Source: an uncultured Pseudomonadota bacterium (GTDB lineage: Bacteria > Pseudomonadota > Alphaproteobacteria > Rs-D84). Taken from it: a stretch of DNA of 50,073 nt. The translations under genes and the position numbers were made by a program. The DNA lies in assembly GCA_902787305.1 (NCBI GenBank), contig CADAFS010000013.1, positions 1 through 50,073 on the forward strand, written 5' to 3'. Positions 23,271 through 31,449 of this stretch are shown piece by piece; position 1 is the stretch's first letter; the number at the start of each line of letters is the position of its first letter. The notes under the pieces are model-generated. The model was not told where the DNA came from, did not search any database, and worked only from the letters and a program-made list of their open reading frames with translations.

Positions 23271-23303
23271 TTTATTTCATCCTTTGTTTGTGATATAATA
23301 TCA
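23271..23303. promoter_or_regulatory. Divergent rnhA/tkt promoter with palindromic -10 region
   Basis: TGATATAATATCA (23291-23303) is palindromic about its centre and supplies TATAAT (23294-23299) to tkt. A possible minus-strand -10 box overlaps it. TTTATT at 23271-23276 is a weak -35 for tkt at 17 bases. The tkt transcript would begin about 1-2 bases before its ATG. Confidence 0.5.
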
Positions 23304-23307
23304 TAAA

Positions 23308-25086
23308 ATGAAAATAGATTCCAAGAATTTACACGAAATGTCAAATGCTCTGCGCGCGGATGCGTTGCGGGCGATTGCCGCGGCCAAAAGCGGGCATGTT
23401 GGAATTGTGCTTGGCGCGGCGGACATTGTCACAATGATTTATGCGGTGTTCCTAAATCCTGTGCGCGACAGGTTTGTTTTATCGGCGGGACATGGTTCGG
23501 CATTATTATATGCGGTGTTGAAACTTGCGGGGTATAACATTGGCGATTTGAAATCTTTTCGGCAAATTGGTGGGTTGCCGGGGCATCCGGAATTTGGAAT
23601 AGATGGGGTTTGTGCGACGACGGGCCCCCTGGGCCAGGGGGTTGCGAACGCGGTCGGTATGGCGATTGCCGCAAAGCACAACAAGACCGGCGGCCGTGTG
23701 TATTGCCTTTGTTCCGATGGCGATTTGATGGAGGGCGTGGCCCAGGAAGCAATTGGTTTTGCCGGGCGGTATAAATTGGATAACCTTGTTTTGCTTTGGG
23801 ATAATAACGGGATAAGTATTGATGGTGTGGCGCAGGTGGATAAAAATGTGTCGATGCGGATGCGGGCGGCGGGATGGACAGTGCGCGCGGCGGACGGCAC
23901 AGATATGAATGAACTTTATGACGCGATAAGCGCGCCGGCGACGGGGCCGCTGTTTGTTTGTTGCGATACGATGTTGGGGCAGGGCGCAAGTGTTTCGGGA
24001 ACGGCGCGTGCGCATGGGTTTGCAATTGATGAAGCCGAAATCACAAATCTGATAAAACATTTGGATTCGGCGACTGGGCGCGATTTGTGGCGCAAATTTG
24101 CGCGCACACATAAAAGAACAGAAAAAATAAAATATGCAAATGTGCCGGCGGTTTCGTTACAGCAGAAAACATCCGCGGTATCAACGCGCGAAATGTCCGG
24201 TGAATATTTGGCGGCGATTATGAAACGGGGCGCGGATATTATTATTGGCAGTGCGGATTTGGGCCAAAGTACGAATATGCGCGTTGCGGGCGTGCGTGAA
24301 ATTACGGCGGACAATTTTTTCGGGCGATATATAAACTATGGCGTGCGCGAACATGCGATGGCGGCAATTATGAACGGTATGGCATACGCGGGTGTGCGCG
24401 CGGCGGGTTCAACGTTTTTAGTATTCAGTGACTATATGCGTGGTGCGATGCGTCTTAGCGCGATTTCGGGTTTGCCGGTAATCTATGTTTTAACGCATGA
24501 TAGTGTCGCGGTTGGTCCGGACGGGCCGACGCATCAACCGGTTGAACAGTTAGCGGGTCTGCGTTTAATTCCGAATATGAATGTTTTTCGGCCATGTAAT
24601 ATGGCAGAGGTTGCATGGGCATGGCAAACGGCGTTATCGGAAACGAACCGTCCGTCGTGCATTGTCCTTTCGCGCCAGGCGATTGCGCCGGTGGGCGATG
24701 CAATCCTTGGGGAAATAAAGTGCGGGGGCTATGTCGTTTATGAATCGGGCGCGGCGCGGGTAAAGATGACGATTGTTGCAACGGGGGCGGAGGTTCCGCT
24801 TGCCATAAATGTTGCGCGGATTTTGGGTAGTGCGGTTCGGGTGGTAAGTATGCCGTCGGTTGCGCATTTCCGGGCGATGGATGAAAAATATAGGGATAAA
24901 ATCTTGGTCGGCACCGTTGTTGCCATAGAGGCATCCGCCACCGCGCCTTGGTTTGAATTTGCAGATATTGTTGTTGGAATCGATGATTTTGGCTTGTCAG
25001 GGGCGGCAGACATGGTGTATCGTGTGTGTGGGTTTGATGCGGAAAAAATCGCGCGGGCGATTCGCACAAAAATAAAGCATGTCTGA
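23308..25086 (+). CDS. tkt: Transketolase
   Basis: 592 residues, somewhat shorter than the usual 660 or so. Thiamine-diphosphate landmarks are AGHGSALLYAVL, GPLGQGVANAVGMAIA and the GDG-type motif CSDGDLMEGVAQEA ending in WDNN. The catalytic Glu348 is in YGVREHAMAAI, and DSVAVGPDGPTHQPVEQLAGLR is the pyrimidine-domain block. It moves two-carbon units in the pentose phosphate pathway. No Shine-Dalgarno site is visible, in line with a leaderless message. It overlaps the next gene by 8 bases. Confidence 0.95.
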   Translation: MKIDSKNLHEMSNALRADALRAIAAAKSGHVGIVLGAADIVTMIYAVFLNPVRDRFVLSAGHGSALLYAVLKLAGYNIGDLKSFRQIGGLPGHPEFGIDGVCATTGPLGQGVANAVGMAIAAKHNKTGGRVYCLCSDGDLMEGVAQEAIGFAGRYKLDNLVLLWDNNGISIDGVAQVDKNVSMRMRAAGWTVRAADGTDMNELYDAISAPATGPLFVCCDTMLGQGASVSGTARAHGFAIDEAEITNLIKHLDSATGRDLWRKFARTHKRTEKIKYANVPAVSLQQKTSAVSTREMSGEYLAAIMKRGADIIIGSADLGQSTNMRVAGVREITADNFFGRYINYGVREHAMAAIMNGMAYAGVRAAGSTFLVFSDYMRGAMRLSAISGLPVIYVLTHDSVAVGPDGPTHQPVEQLAGLRLIPNMNVFRPCNMAEVAWAWQTALSETNRPSCIVLSRQAIAPVGDAILGEIKCGGYVVYESGAARVKMTIVATGAEVPLAINVARILGSAVRVVSMPSVAHFRAMDEKYRDKILVGTVVAIEASATAPWFEFADIVVGIDDFGLSGAADMVYRVCGFDAEKIARAIRTKIKHV

Positions 25087-25786
25087 ATTTGAATTTATAA
25101 CTTCATCTGGGGAAAAGATACCGGTTGTCATAACCGTGCGTCGGGGCGTGCGGAATATAACATTGCGGCCACGCGCGGGGGATGCGCGGCGGATTGATGT
25201 AACGCGGCCGGTGATTTCGGCGAATTCAACGGTAATGAAATTTGTGGAACAAAAGCGACGGTGGTTGGAACGGTTCTTTGTAAACGCCCCGCGCAAGGAA
25301 CATTTGAAATCGGGCGATATGTTTGACTTTTTGGATATGCGGGTGCGGGTCATTTATGATTGCGCCATGCGCGGAAATAAGTTTGTTTTGAATGATGATG
25401 GAACGCGGACACTGTTTGTTGGCGGTGATGAAAAATTGATTGAAAACCGTGTGCGCATGTTCATTAAAACCGAATTGTTAAGGCATATCAAAGAATTGAT
25501 TCATCAAACACCGCGTGAATTTTGGCCAAAGAAAATTTGCCTGCGTGATACGTCGTCGCGTTGGGGGTCGCGGTCAACAACGGGAACGATTTCCTTTTCG
25601 TGGCGGTTGGCGTTTGCGCCGTTTGATGTTATGCGATATGTTGTGATGCATGAATTGGCGCATACAATGCATATGGATCATTCGGCGGCTTTTTGGGCCC
25701 AGGTTCGTGTGCTTTACGGTTTCGGGGTTGAACGTGCGCGGCGGTGGCTGAATGTGCACGGGGGCGATTTGCATAAATTCCTTTGA
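25079..25786 (+). CDS. YgjP-like zinc metallopeptidase (SprT-related fold)
   Basis: The 235-residue protein has RRGVRNITLRPR near the N-terminus, then RDTSSRWGSRSTTGTISFSWRL (about 157-178). The zinc motif HELAH follows (His191, Glu192, His195), with a third ligand likely His201 in HMDHSAAFW. This is the YgjP/DUF45 family layout. The family is annotated as a metal-dependent hydrolase of uncertain substrate. It overlaps the tkt 3' end, so it is translated from the same message. Confidence 0.9.
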   Translation: MSEFEFITSSGEKIPVVITVRRGVRNITLRPRAGDARRIDVTRPVISANSTVMKFVEQKRRWLERFFVNAPRKEHLKSGDMFDFLDMRVRVIYDCAMRGNKFVLNDDGTRTLFVGGDEKLIENRVRMFIKTELLRHIKELIHQTPREFWPKKICLRDTSSRWGSRSTTGTISFSWRLAFAPFDVMRYVVMHELAHTMHMDHSAAFWAQVRVLYGFGVERARRWLNVHGGDLHKFL

Positions 25787-25875
25787 AACCATTCCTGAGT
25801 ATTTCTTTGCCTTTTTAGGGTATAATTTCGGTGTGTTAAAAGCACATAACAAAAACCAAACAAAGGAAAGAAAAA

Positions 25876-26262
25876 ATGAAAAAGAAAAGCAAGGAATGTA
25901 AAAAGTTATCCGTTGTGGCGGTATTGGGTGTTGTCGCATCCACGGCTGCATTTGCGGGTTCTGGAAATATGGCGCATAATAATGCAAATAACAATACGAT
26001 GACCGAAGTTATGACCATTGAACAGGTTCGCGGGCTTTCCGACAATTCGCCGGTTATTGTTCGCGGATACTTGCTGCGTCAAAATGGGGAAAATTCGTAT
26101 GTTTTCCAAGATAACACTGGAACAATCAATGTTGAAATAGATGAAATGGATTGGAACGGCATGAACGTCGCGCCATCTGATTATGTTGAAATATGGGGCG
26201 AAGTTGACAAGAACGGCGCATCCATGGTTGAAATCGACGTTTCGGCAATGAAGAAGTTATGA
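25876..26262 (+). CDS. Periplasmic BOF / YgiW-NirD family protein, second copy
   Basis: The 128-residue protein has a signal peptide (AVLGVVASTAAFAG), an Asn-rich linker and one OB-fold: MTIEQVRGLSDNSPVIVRGYL, GENSYVFQDNTGTINVEIDEMDWNG, then YVEIWGEVDKNGASMVEIDV. It is a paralogue of the protein at 3037-3396. A TATAAT box at 25821-25826 is clear but its -35 is weak. AAAGGAAAG precedes the ATG. The coding end runs into TGA-TAGTGTAAGTG. Confidence 0.88.
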   Translation: MKKKSKECKKLSVVAVLGVVASTAAFAGSGNMAHNNANNNTMTEVMTIEQVRGLSDNSPVIVRGYLLRQNGENSYVFQDNTGTINVEIDEMDWNGMNVAPSDYVEIWGEVDKNGASMVEIDVSAMKKL

Positions 26263-26313
26263 TAGTGTAAGTGTTCCCACTTTGCCAAGGGCTTCGTGGG
26301 ACAGGTGTAATCG

Positions 26314-26345
26314 AACCGCCCGCTGTCGCGGGCGGTTTGTTTATA
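26314..26345 (+). terminator. Intrinsic terminator
   Basis: AACCGCCCGC (26314-26323) pairs with GCGGGCGGTT (26328-26337), followed by TGTTTATATA. The end overlaps the 3' end of the convergent gene. Confidence 0.85.
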
Positions 26346-28296
26346 TATCGCTTTGTGATTGACTTGGGGTTATAGCCCAATAAACATGGCCAAGATATGC
26401 TGAATGCCCGCATATTGTAGTTGAACCTAAACCTGGTATTCCTTCTTCTACCCAGCAATCGTCAATAGATGCATTACCACAAACCGCAGCCCTAAGGGAT
26501 TGTGTGTCGTTATACTGATATGATGATATTCGCTGCTTTAATACCATCCTGCCATTATTTGTAGTTGTTGTTAAATTGGTCAATTTATAACCATTATGCA
26601 GGATTTCTATCCAGAAATTGCCGTTACTATGACTATTCATGCAACAATCGAATTCATTAGTATATAATTGGCAAATTTCATTTTCCCATGTATTGAACAA
26701 TTGATTCGATGGGTTTCCGCTGTACGTGTACCAATGTTCTGTGCGCGGATTTAAAGAATCATATGATATACCTGATAACCAATACTCTGCTGGGATTATT
26801 TTTTGTAAAGTGATATATGTCGGAGCACAACTATCACCCCAATTACCAGTACCGTTAGCATATGATGATATCCAACATGATTCCACGGGCAATCCATCAC
26901 AAAGACGAGTTCGTGCTTCGGATTCGGTTAGGTTTTCAAATGTCATATAATGATATTCTGTTGCACCATTTGTACCTGGCACAGCGGGGGAGGTTTCATA
27001 AAATCCTTTATAGCAAATACTTACAGAAAATTCTTCCATTGGATTACCATGGGTTTCCCATAGTCCGCACCCAACAACATTTTCATTTGATTGATTTGGC
27101 GAACAGATATCGGTTATCCAAGTTTCTGGCACAGAACTTACGGAACCCGGCTGTGTCAATCTGTAAAAATTGTTTTGGTACAATTCCCCAAAGGTTGTTT
27201 GCGTATGGTACAAATAATACGGTGGCACAGAATTACTCATATTTACATAGAAATACTTTGGTGTGCAATTGCCCATTGATGGTTTTGTTTCATAATTTGA
27301 TATCCAACATAAATCACTAGTCAGGGTTCCACAAAAATGTTCGCGAACCTGTGATTCACTTAGGTTTTCATATGTTACATATTTACTGGATTCAACGTCA
27401 CCAATATGGTTTGTCCAAAATAGACCGAACCCCTTGGTGCAGCGTGCAACATTAAATTCTGTCATTGTTTTACCAACGCCGCTGGCATTCCAAAATCCGC
27501 ATGCCAAGAAGTCAGGTTCTGATTGATACGGTGCACATATATCGCTTATCCATCCATTAGTATATTCTTGGGCTAAATTTGGATACCAATTCGTTGTTCC
27601 AAAATCATGTGGGGTGTATAATTTGTATGTCATGCTGTGCCCAAGGAGAGCGTGCGTGTGCGTGGCATAAAGATAATACGGTAAAAGTCGTATTTGACTT
27701 TTTCCATTGGATGCGGGTATGTTGATGTTGCCCCTCTCATCAACTTGTGGTAGTTTGCTACTTATTTCAGACAATAACTCATTCACTTCTTCTTTACTAT
27801 AGGTTTCTTTTGTGCCGGTTGATGTGCCAATGGCGGAAATTTTTTCATCAATTTTGGCTTCGACTTGTTCTTTGGTATAAACATCTGTCAATTTTGCTGT
27901 TTGATCGGCCGCATTTTCGGCGCGGTCAAGTTTTGATTGTAATTCTTCGATACGCGAATCAATCGCATTTAATTCTTGTTGTGCGGCGGTGGTATCTTTG
28001 ATTTTACCGGGGTTAAAACCCTTGATACCTTTTAGTAATGCAAGACGCGCGTCCGTTGTTTCGGTTGAAACCGGTGTTGCGATGGATTGTATTGTTGTGA
28101 CCGATGGACTGGAAATGGATGATGTTTTCATCGTTTGTGTGCGCAGTGTGCCCGCACGTGCGGTATTCGTTGTTGCCGTGGGTGCGGCGACCGTTGAGGT
28201 TCCGCCAATTTGCGGCGCGCGCAGTGACGCCGCACCAAATGCCGCAGTTGTTGCAATGCCAACAACGGTTGTGATTAAAAGTGTTTTGGGGTTCAT
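26341..28296 (-). CDS. Exported protein with coiled coil and three Cys-rich repeats, unrecognised
   Basis: The 651-residue protein has a signal peptide (MNPKTLLITTVVGIATTAAFG). A Thr/Ala-rich stretch precedes a coiled coil of about residues 83-185 (AAQQELNAIDSRIEELQSKLDRAE). Three divergent repeats of roughly 145 residues follow, starting near 205, 358 and 506. Repeats 1 and 2 share PYYLY, W-I-S/T-D-IC-P-QS, CGxW, KGF, a Y(V/M)T(Y/F)ENL(S/T)ES block, and CWIS. Repeat 3 keeps NEIC, ...AAVCG and DDCWVE but is more diverged. Even spacing of cysteines suggests disulfides within each repeat. I know of no named domain with this pattern. A trimeric or fibrous surface protein is an inference from coiled coil plus repeats. 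AAAAGGAGAGC precedes the start. Confidence 0.8.
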   Translation of the reverse strand: MNPKTLLITTVVGIATTAAFGAASLRAPQIGGTSTVAAPTATTNTARAGTLRTQTMKTSSISSPSVTTIQSIATPVSTETTDARLALLKGIKGFNPGKIKDTTAAQQELNAIDSRIEELQSKLDRAENAADQTAKLTDVYTKEQVEAKIDEKISAIGTSTGTKETYSKEEVNELLSEISSKLPQVDERGNINIPASNGKSQIRLLPYYLYATHTHALLGHSMTYKLYTPHDFGTTNWYPNLAQEYTNGWISDICAPYQSEPDFLACGFWNASGVGKTMTEFNVARCTKGFGLFWTNHIGDVESSKYVTYENLSESQVREHFCGTLTSDLCWISNYETKPSMGNCTPKYFYVNMSNSVPPYYLYHTQTTFGELYQNNFYRLTQPGSVSSVPETWITDICSPNQSNENVVGCGLWETHGNPMEEFSVSICYKGFYETSPAVPGTNGATEYHYMTFENLTESEARTRLCDGLPVESCWISSYANGTGNWGDSCAPTYITLQKIIPAEYWLSGISYDSLNPRTEHWYTYSGNPSNQLFNTWENEICQLYTNEFDCCMNSHSNGNFWIEILHNGYKLTNLTTTTNNGRMVLKQRISSYQYNDTQSLRAAVCGNASIDDCWVEEGIPGLGSTTICGHSAYLGHVYWAITPSQSQSDI

Positions 28297-28320
28297 TTTT
28301 GCTCTCCTTTTTTTGTTTTA

Positions 28321-28392
28321 TTGTCATTCCGGACTTTGTCCGGAATAGGGCTTTCGTAATACCCTATTGCGGTTTGGGGGCCGCAATGACAA
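28321..28392. repeat. Palindromic intergenic element, family A (copy 3, short)
   Basis: TTGTCATTCCGG on the left faces CCGCAATGACAA on the right. The internal hairpins are TTCCGGACTTTGTCCGGAA and a CCGC pair across ATTGCGGTTTGGGGGCCGCAAT. Shorter than the other copies. Confidence 0.8.
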
Positions 28393-28460
28393 AGTTTGTT
28401 ATGTCGCCTAAAAAAAACCGTTACCAAATGGAACGGTCGGGGTGTTCGAAAATCAGTACT

Positions 28461-28652
28461 CTATTGATTCCGTTGGGCTTCGGTTTTTATCCCTGTTTTA
28501 TACCCCAACAGCACCCCGAACCACGCGGTCGGGGAAAATATCAAGACGGTGCAAAACATGAAAATCACAACCAGTGTATTAAACAAAGTCGGATTACGAT
28601 GCAATGCACCGAGAGTACCAAGGCTTTCGATAGCCCCGAACCAGATTCCCAT
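28461..28652 (-). CDS. Small membrane protein, unrecognised
   Basis: The 63-residue frame is MGIWFGAIESLGTLGALHRN..., with one strong hydrophobic segment (TLVVIFMFCTVLIF) followed by SPTAWFGVLLGYKTG and a charged end. A stop lies just upstream in frame, so the protein cannot be longer unless broken. A well-formed promoter (28667-28695) places the transcript start about 7 bases before the ATG. No ribosome site is evident. It could be a fragment of a larger membrane protein. Confidence 0.45.
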   Translation of the reverse strand: MGIWFGAIESLGTLGALHRNPTLFNTLVVIFMFCTVLIFSPTAWFGVLLGYKTGIKTEAQRNQ

Positions 28653-28666
28653 CTGATTCAATCAAG

Positions 28667-28695
28667 ATTTTATCATAATTATCGTGTTATAGCAA
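28667..28695 (-). promoter_or_regulatory. Promoter of the small membrane protein gene
   Basis: Minus strand TTGCTA (28690-28695), 17-base spacer ending in TGA, TAAAAT (28667-28672). Confidence 0.6.
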
Positions 28696-28698
28696 ATT

Positions 28699-28719
28699 AA
28701 AAATCCCCGCAGGGCGGGG
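28699..28719 (-). terminator. Terminator carried by the duplicated ppiD 3' end
   Basis: On the minus strand CCCCGC (28714-28719) pairs with GCGGGG (28705-28710), followed by ATTTTTAA. The stem sequence recurs beyond ppiD at about 44944-44957, where the T-tract is missing. Confidence 0.7.
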
Positions 28720-28918
28720 AAGAATTATTTTACAAACCGGTTGTATATCTTTTCATTTATCTTGGCGGGGTATTTTCGTTCAAGGTATGCGTTATAATCC
28801 GCGTCGTCGGCAATTTTTCATCCGCGATATTTACAACGTAAAACGCATCGGTGTCGGACACAATTGAATTATTACCAATTTTATTTTTAAACGTTTCAAC
28901 CAAAACCGGCGTTGGCGC
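28720..28918 (-). pseudogene. Duplicated 3' fragment of the ppiD-like gene
   Basis: This stretch matches the 3' end of the ppiD-like gene at 44958-45121 almost base for base on the same strand. It includes TTTCAACCAAAACCGGC at the left junction and the tail past the stop codon. It holds 36 extra bases (encoding about YVVNIADEKLPT) that the 45-kb copy lacks. The rest of the gene is absent; at about 28919 the sequence switches to a LamG-like gene on the other strand. Confidence 0.85.
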
Positions 28919-29628
28919 GGGTGAAACGGTAATGACGTATACCGCGACCGGAAACGGTCAAATTGGTGAACGGGGCCTGTATTCGGATATCAGCAGTTAT
29001 GATGCAAACGCCGATGGCAATAAACTTATTACCGCGTCGGCGTTAAATGCGACATTTACGAATTTACCAACAACCCCAACAACAAAACTTGAATGCGCGA
29101 ACAGTCCGGCCTGCACCCATATCACCCGTAACAAATACAAATTTTGAAATTAAATTAAAATACACTTATGTAGATGATACACAAGGAATAATTGGTTATT
29201 TAGGAACTGCAACTCTGCAGACAAATTTTTATCTGGCAAAAAGTAGCACAAACAGTAAACTGCTGTTTGCATCTGGAACTGCCGCACAAGATTTGGCTGA
29301 TATTTCTACTGATCCAGGAACCACATACACATATAAATTGAACGGAAATTCTTTACATATAAATAATATTATTAAGACTGTCAATAGAGGCACGATAAAT
29401 ACTTCAAATACTGTATATATTTTTGGTCGGAATAATACATCAAACTACCTAAAAGCACAAGTTTATTATTATAAAATCTATAACGATGATAACATCGTTC
29501 GTGATTTTATCCCAGCACAGCGCAACAGTGATAATGTCGTTGGTATGTATGATACCGTAAGCAAACAATTCTTTACGAATGCCGCAAGCAGTGATCCCGA
29601 CTTTACCGCCGGACCACCAGTGCAATAA
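28919..29628 (+). pseudogene. LamG-like exported protein gene, 5'-truncated and frameshifted
   Basis: The left part reads YTATGNGQIGERGLYSDISSYDANADGNKL... in one frame to about 29120. The right part continues in another frame with TNTNFEIKLKYTYVDDTQG and ends GMYDTVSKQFFTNAASSDPDF at a TAA (29626-29628). The right part resembles the product of the gene at 1-526: beta-sandwich segments, then VRDFIPA and the same tail. The 5' end is replaced by the ppiD fragment, so no signal peptide or start remains. It is probably a decayed member of a paralogous family. Confidence 0.75.
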
Positions 29629-29671
29629 ATTATATTGCTCGTCCCCGCACAGAAACAATAACCACGAAACA

Positions 29672-29699
29672 GGGGTGCGAAATTGCGCCCTTGTTTTTT
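29672..29699 (+). terminator. Intrinsic terminator overlapping the tRNA-Arg promoter
   Basis: GGGTGC and GCGCCC pair around GAAATT, followed by TTGTTTTTT. The same TTGTTT serves as the -35 box of the next promoter. Confidence 0.65.
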
Positions 29700-29718
29700 G
29701 GAAAAAAACAGTTATAAT
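29691..29718 (+). promoter_or_regulatory. Promoter of tRNA-Arg
   Basis: TTGTTT (29691-29696), 16-base spacer, TATAAT (29713-29718), 12 bases before the tRNA. Confidence 0.75.
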
Positions 29719-29730
29719 ATTCCATGTCGT

Positions 29731-29807
29731 GTGCCCATGGCTCAATTGGATAGAGCAATTGCCTTCTAAGCAATAGGTTGCAGGTTCGAGTCCTGCTGGG
29801 CACGCCA
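29731..29807 (+). tRNA. tRNA-Arg (anticodon UCU)
   Basis: Acceptor stem GTGCCCA pairs with TGGGCAC, then G and an encoded CCA. The anticodon stem ATTGC/GCAAT encloses CTTCTAA, giving TCT, which reads AGA. The T arm is GCAGGTTCGAGTCCTGC. The length is 77 nt. Confidence 0.96.
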
Positions 29808-29934
29808 CCCTTCGCATCTTTAATGTTTTTGGTGGCTACATTAACAGAGTTTATAGACATTATCCAACTATTTAATCTTTTTCCTTGTTTTTTACACAAA
29901 AAATAGTATTTATACCCATATGAATGGGGAACCG

Positions 29935-29964
29935 TTGAGAATGTTATCAGATAAAACGTATATA
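29935..29964 (+). promoter_or_regulatory. Candidate promoter of the orphan gene at 29976
   Basis: TTGAGA (29935-29940), 18-base spacer, TATATA (29959-29964). The start codon is 11 bases downstream, so the leader would be very short. Confidence 0.5.
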
Positions 29965-29975
29965 AAGGACACAAA

Positions 29976-30473
29976 ATGAGTGACAACAATTGTATTATCA
30001 CAATCGACAGCAGCCGCATTTCTTATGATACGAAATCATGGAAAATAACGAGGACACTTGAGTTATTTGACATGTTTGAATCCATAAATCGTAATGGAAC
30101 ATTCGTAGAAAAAATACAGGTAATTGTCTCAAAGACACCTGGCATTTATGGTAGATATGGGATACCAGAAAAAGTTCTTGGACCAAATGGATGGTGTTGT
30201 GCTATGTTTTGTGACGGTGCAATTGGACCTTCCGTGTTTCGTAAAGCATATGGTTCAATATCTAAGTGTGCAGAACAATGCTTGTACGATTGTTTGCACG
30301 ATATTACGAACCATACCACATTTGGCCAAGCAGTATTAGACAAGAACGTGGCATTGCCCAACGCGTTAGAAATACATGATTTATCACGTTATGAAGGGAA
30401 ACCGCTTGAGGTAAACGGGTACAGTATAATTATTGCAAAAAAAGTTCAAGATACACAAAATACTAACCGGTAA
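29976..30473 (+). CDS. Hypothetical Cys-containing protein, unrecognised
   Basis: The 165-residue protein is without signal peptide. It has IITIDSSRISYDTKSWKITRTLELFDMFE, then IQVIVSKTPGIYGRYGIPEKVLGPNGWCCAMFCDG, a Cys-rich helix-like AYGSISKCAEQCLYDCLHDI, and a C-terminal YEGKPLEVNGYSIIIAKKV. Six cysteines fall within about 35 residues. No family is apparent to me. AAAGGACAC precedes the ATG. It sits downstream of tRNA-Arg, like the orphan next to tRNA-Gln, which may reflect acquisition at tRNA loci; no recombinase is visible. Confidence 0.65.
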   Translation: MSDNNCIITIDSSRISYDTKSWKITRTLELFDMFESINRNGTFVEKIQVIVSKTPGIYGRYGIPEKVLGPNGWCCAMFCDGAIGPSVFRKAYGSISKCAEQCLYDCLHDITNHTTFGQAVLDKNVALPNALEIHDLSRYEGKPLEVNGYSIIIAKKVQDTQNTNR

Positions 30474-30480
30474 AAAACCA

Positions 30481-30526
30481 CGGGCGCGAACGCGCCCGCA
30501 CTAATCACTACCACTAACACTTCCCA
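30481..30526. repeat. GGGCGCG hairpin plus CACTAA repeats at the mscS 3' end
   Basis: CGGGCGCGAACGCGCCCG (30481-30498) is a perfect hairpin, followed by CACTAATCACTACCACTAACACT up to the mscS stop codon. The same arrangement occurs at 16863-16910 beside the MotB-like gene. Confidence 0.75.
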
Positions 30527-31435
30527 CTATTTCTTCACATGCACATCCATTTGTGGAAACGGGAAGTGTATTTTCTTTTTCGGCAATTTGTTATAAATCA
30601 ATTCCAACATATCGCCACGACTGGGGACCATATCCGCGGCGGGTGTCCAATACCACACAGTCAAAACAACCGCACTGTCACCCAAATCAGAAACAAAAAT
30701 TTTTGGCGCGGGGTCTTTCAAAACACGTTTGTCCGCCTTGATTATCGCCAAAATTTCTTTGCGCGCAACATCAACACTGTCGCCATAAGAAATCGCAACC
30801 GTGATTTCCGCGCGCCGTGTTTCATTGCCCGAAAGGTTTGTTATCTGGCTATTGGATAACGCCCCGTTGGGCAGTAATACAACCTGGTTATCAAATGTAT
30901 GAATTTCGGTTGTGAAAATCATAATCTTTTTAACCGTGCCGGTTTTGCCATCGGACGTTGAAATAATATCCCCAACCTTGAACGGTTTAAGGAACATGAT
31001 AATAATTCCACCGGCAAAATTCTGCATTGTCCCGGATAACGCCATACCAATTGCCAACGACGCGGCACCCAAAACCGCAACAATCGATGTCATTTGAACC
31101 CCTACGGTCGCAAGCGATATAATGATTACAAATATCCGCAAAAGTATATTCATAAACGAACCCAAAAACGACACCAACGATGGGTCCGCTTTGCGCCGTT
31201 CCAGCATCCGCTTGAACCCGCGTGCAATACGCTTTGCAATCCACATACCACCCATTAAAACCAGCAACGCCGCCAGCAATTTCAAACCAAAATCCACCGC
31301 CATCCCGGTCAATGATGAAATCAAACTTTTTAATTCTTCGGCACTGGCCTGTACTTTTTCCGGCACGGTTTGCAACGCACCAACCGCATCACCAAAAACA
31401 CCATCAATAACTTCTACATTTTCCACCGGTTCCAT
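30527..31435 (-). CDS. mscS: Small-conductance mechanosensitive channel, MscS family
   Basis: The 302-residue protein has three membrane helices (about 45-65, 93-113, 118-150). The third is the Gly/Ala-rich pore helix (VLGAASLAIGMALSGTMQNFAGG). The beta domain has PFKVGDIIS and LPNGALSNSQITNLS, and the alpha/beta C-terminal domain follows. It releases solutes on hypo-osmotic shock. It is third in an operon after two giant Cys-rich exported proteins, starting 15 bases after the second. That linkage is unusual and suggests an envelope-stress theme. Confidence 0.93.
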   Translation of the reverse strand: MEPVENVEVIDGVFGDAVGALQTVPEKVQASAEELKSLISSLTGMAVDFGLKLLAALLVLMGGMWIAKRIARGFKRMLERRKADPSLVSFLGSFMNILLRIFVIIISLATVGVQMTSIVAVLGAASLAIGMALSGTMQNFAGGIIIMFLKPFKVGDIISTSDGKTGTVKKIMIFTTEIHTFDNQVVLLPNGALSNSQITNLSGNETRRAEITVAISYGDSVDVARKEILAIIKADKRVLKDPAPKIFVSDLGDSAVVLTVWYWTPAADMVPSRGDMLELIYNKLPKKKIHFPFPQMDVHVKK

Positions 31436-31449
31436 ATTTTTTCCTTTTG

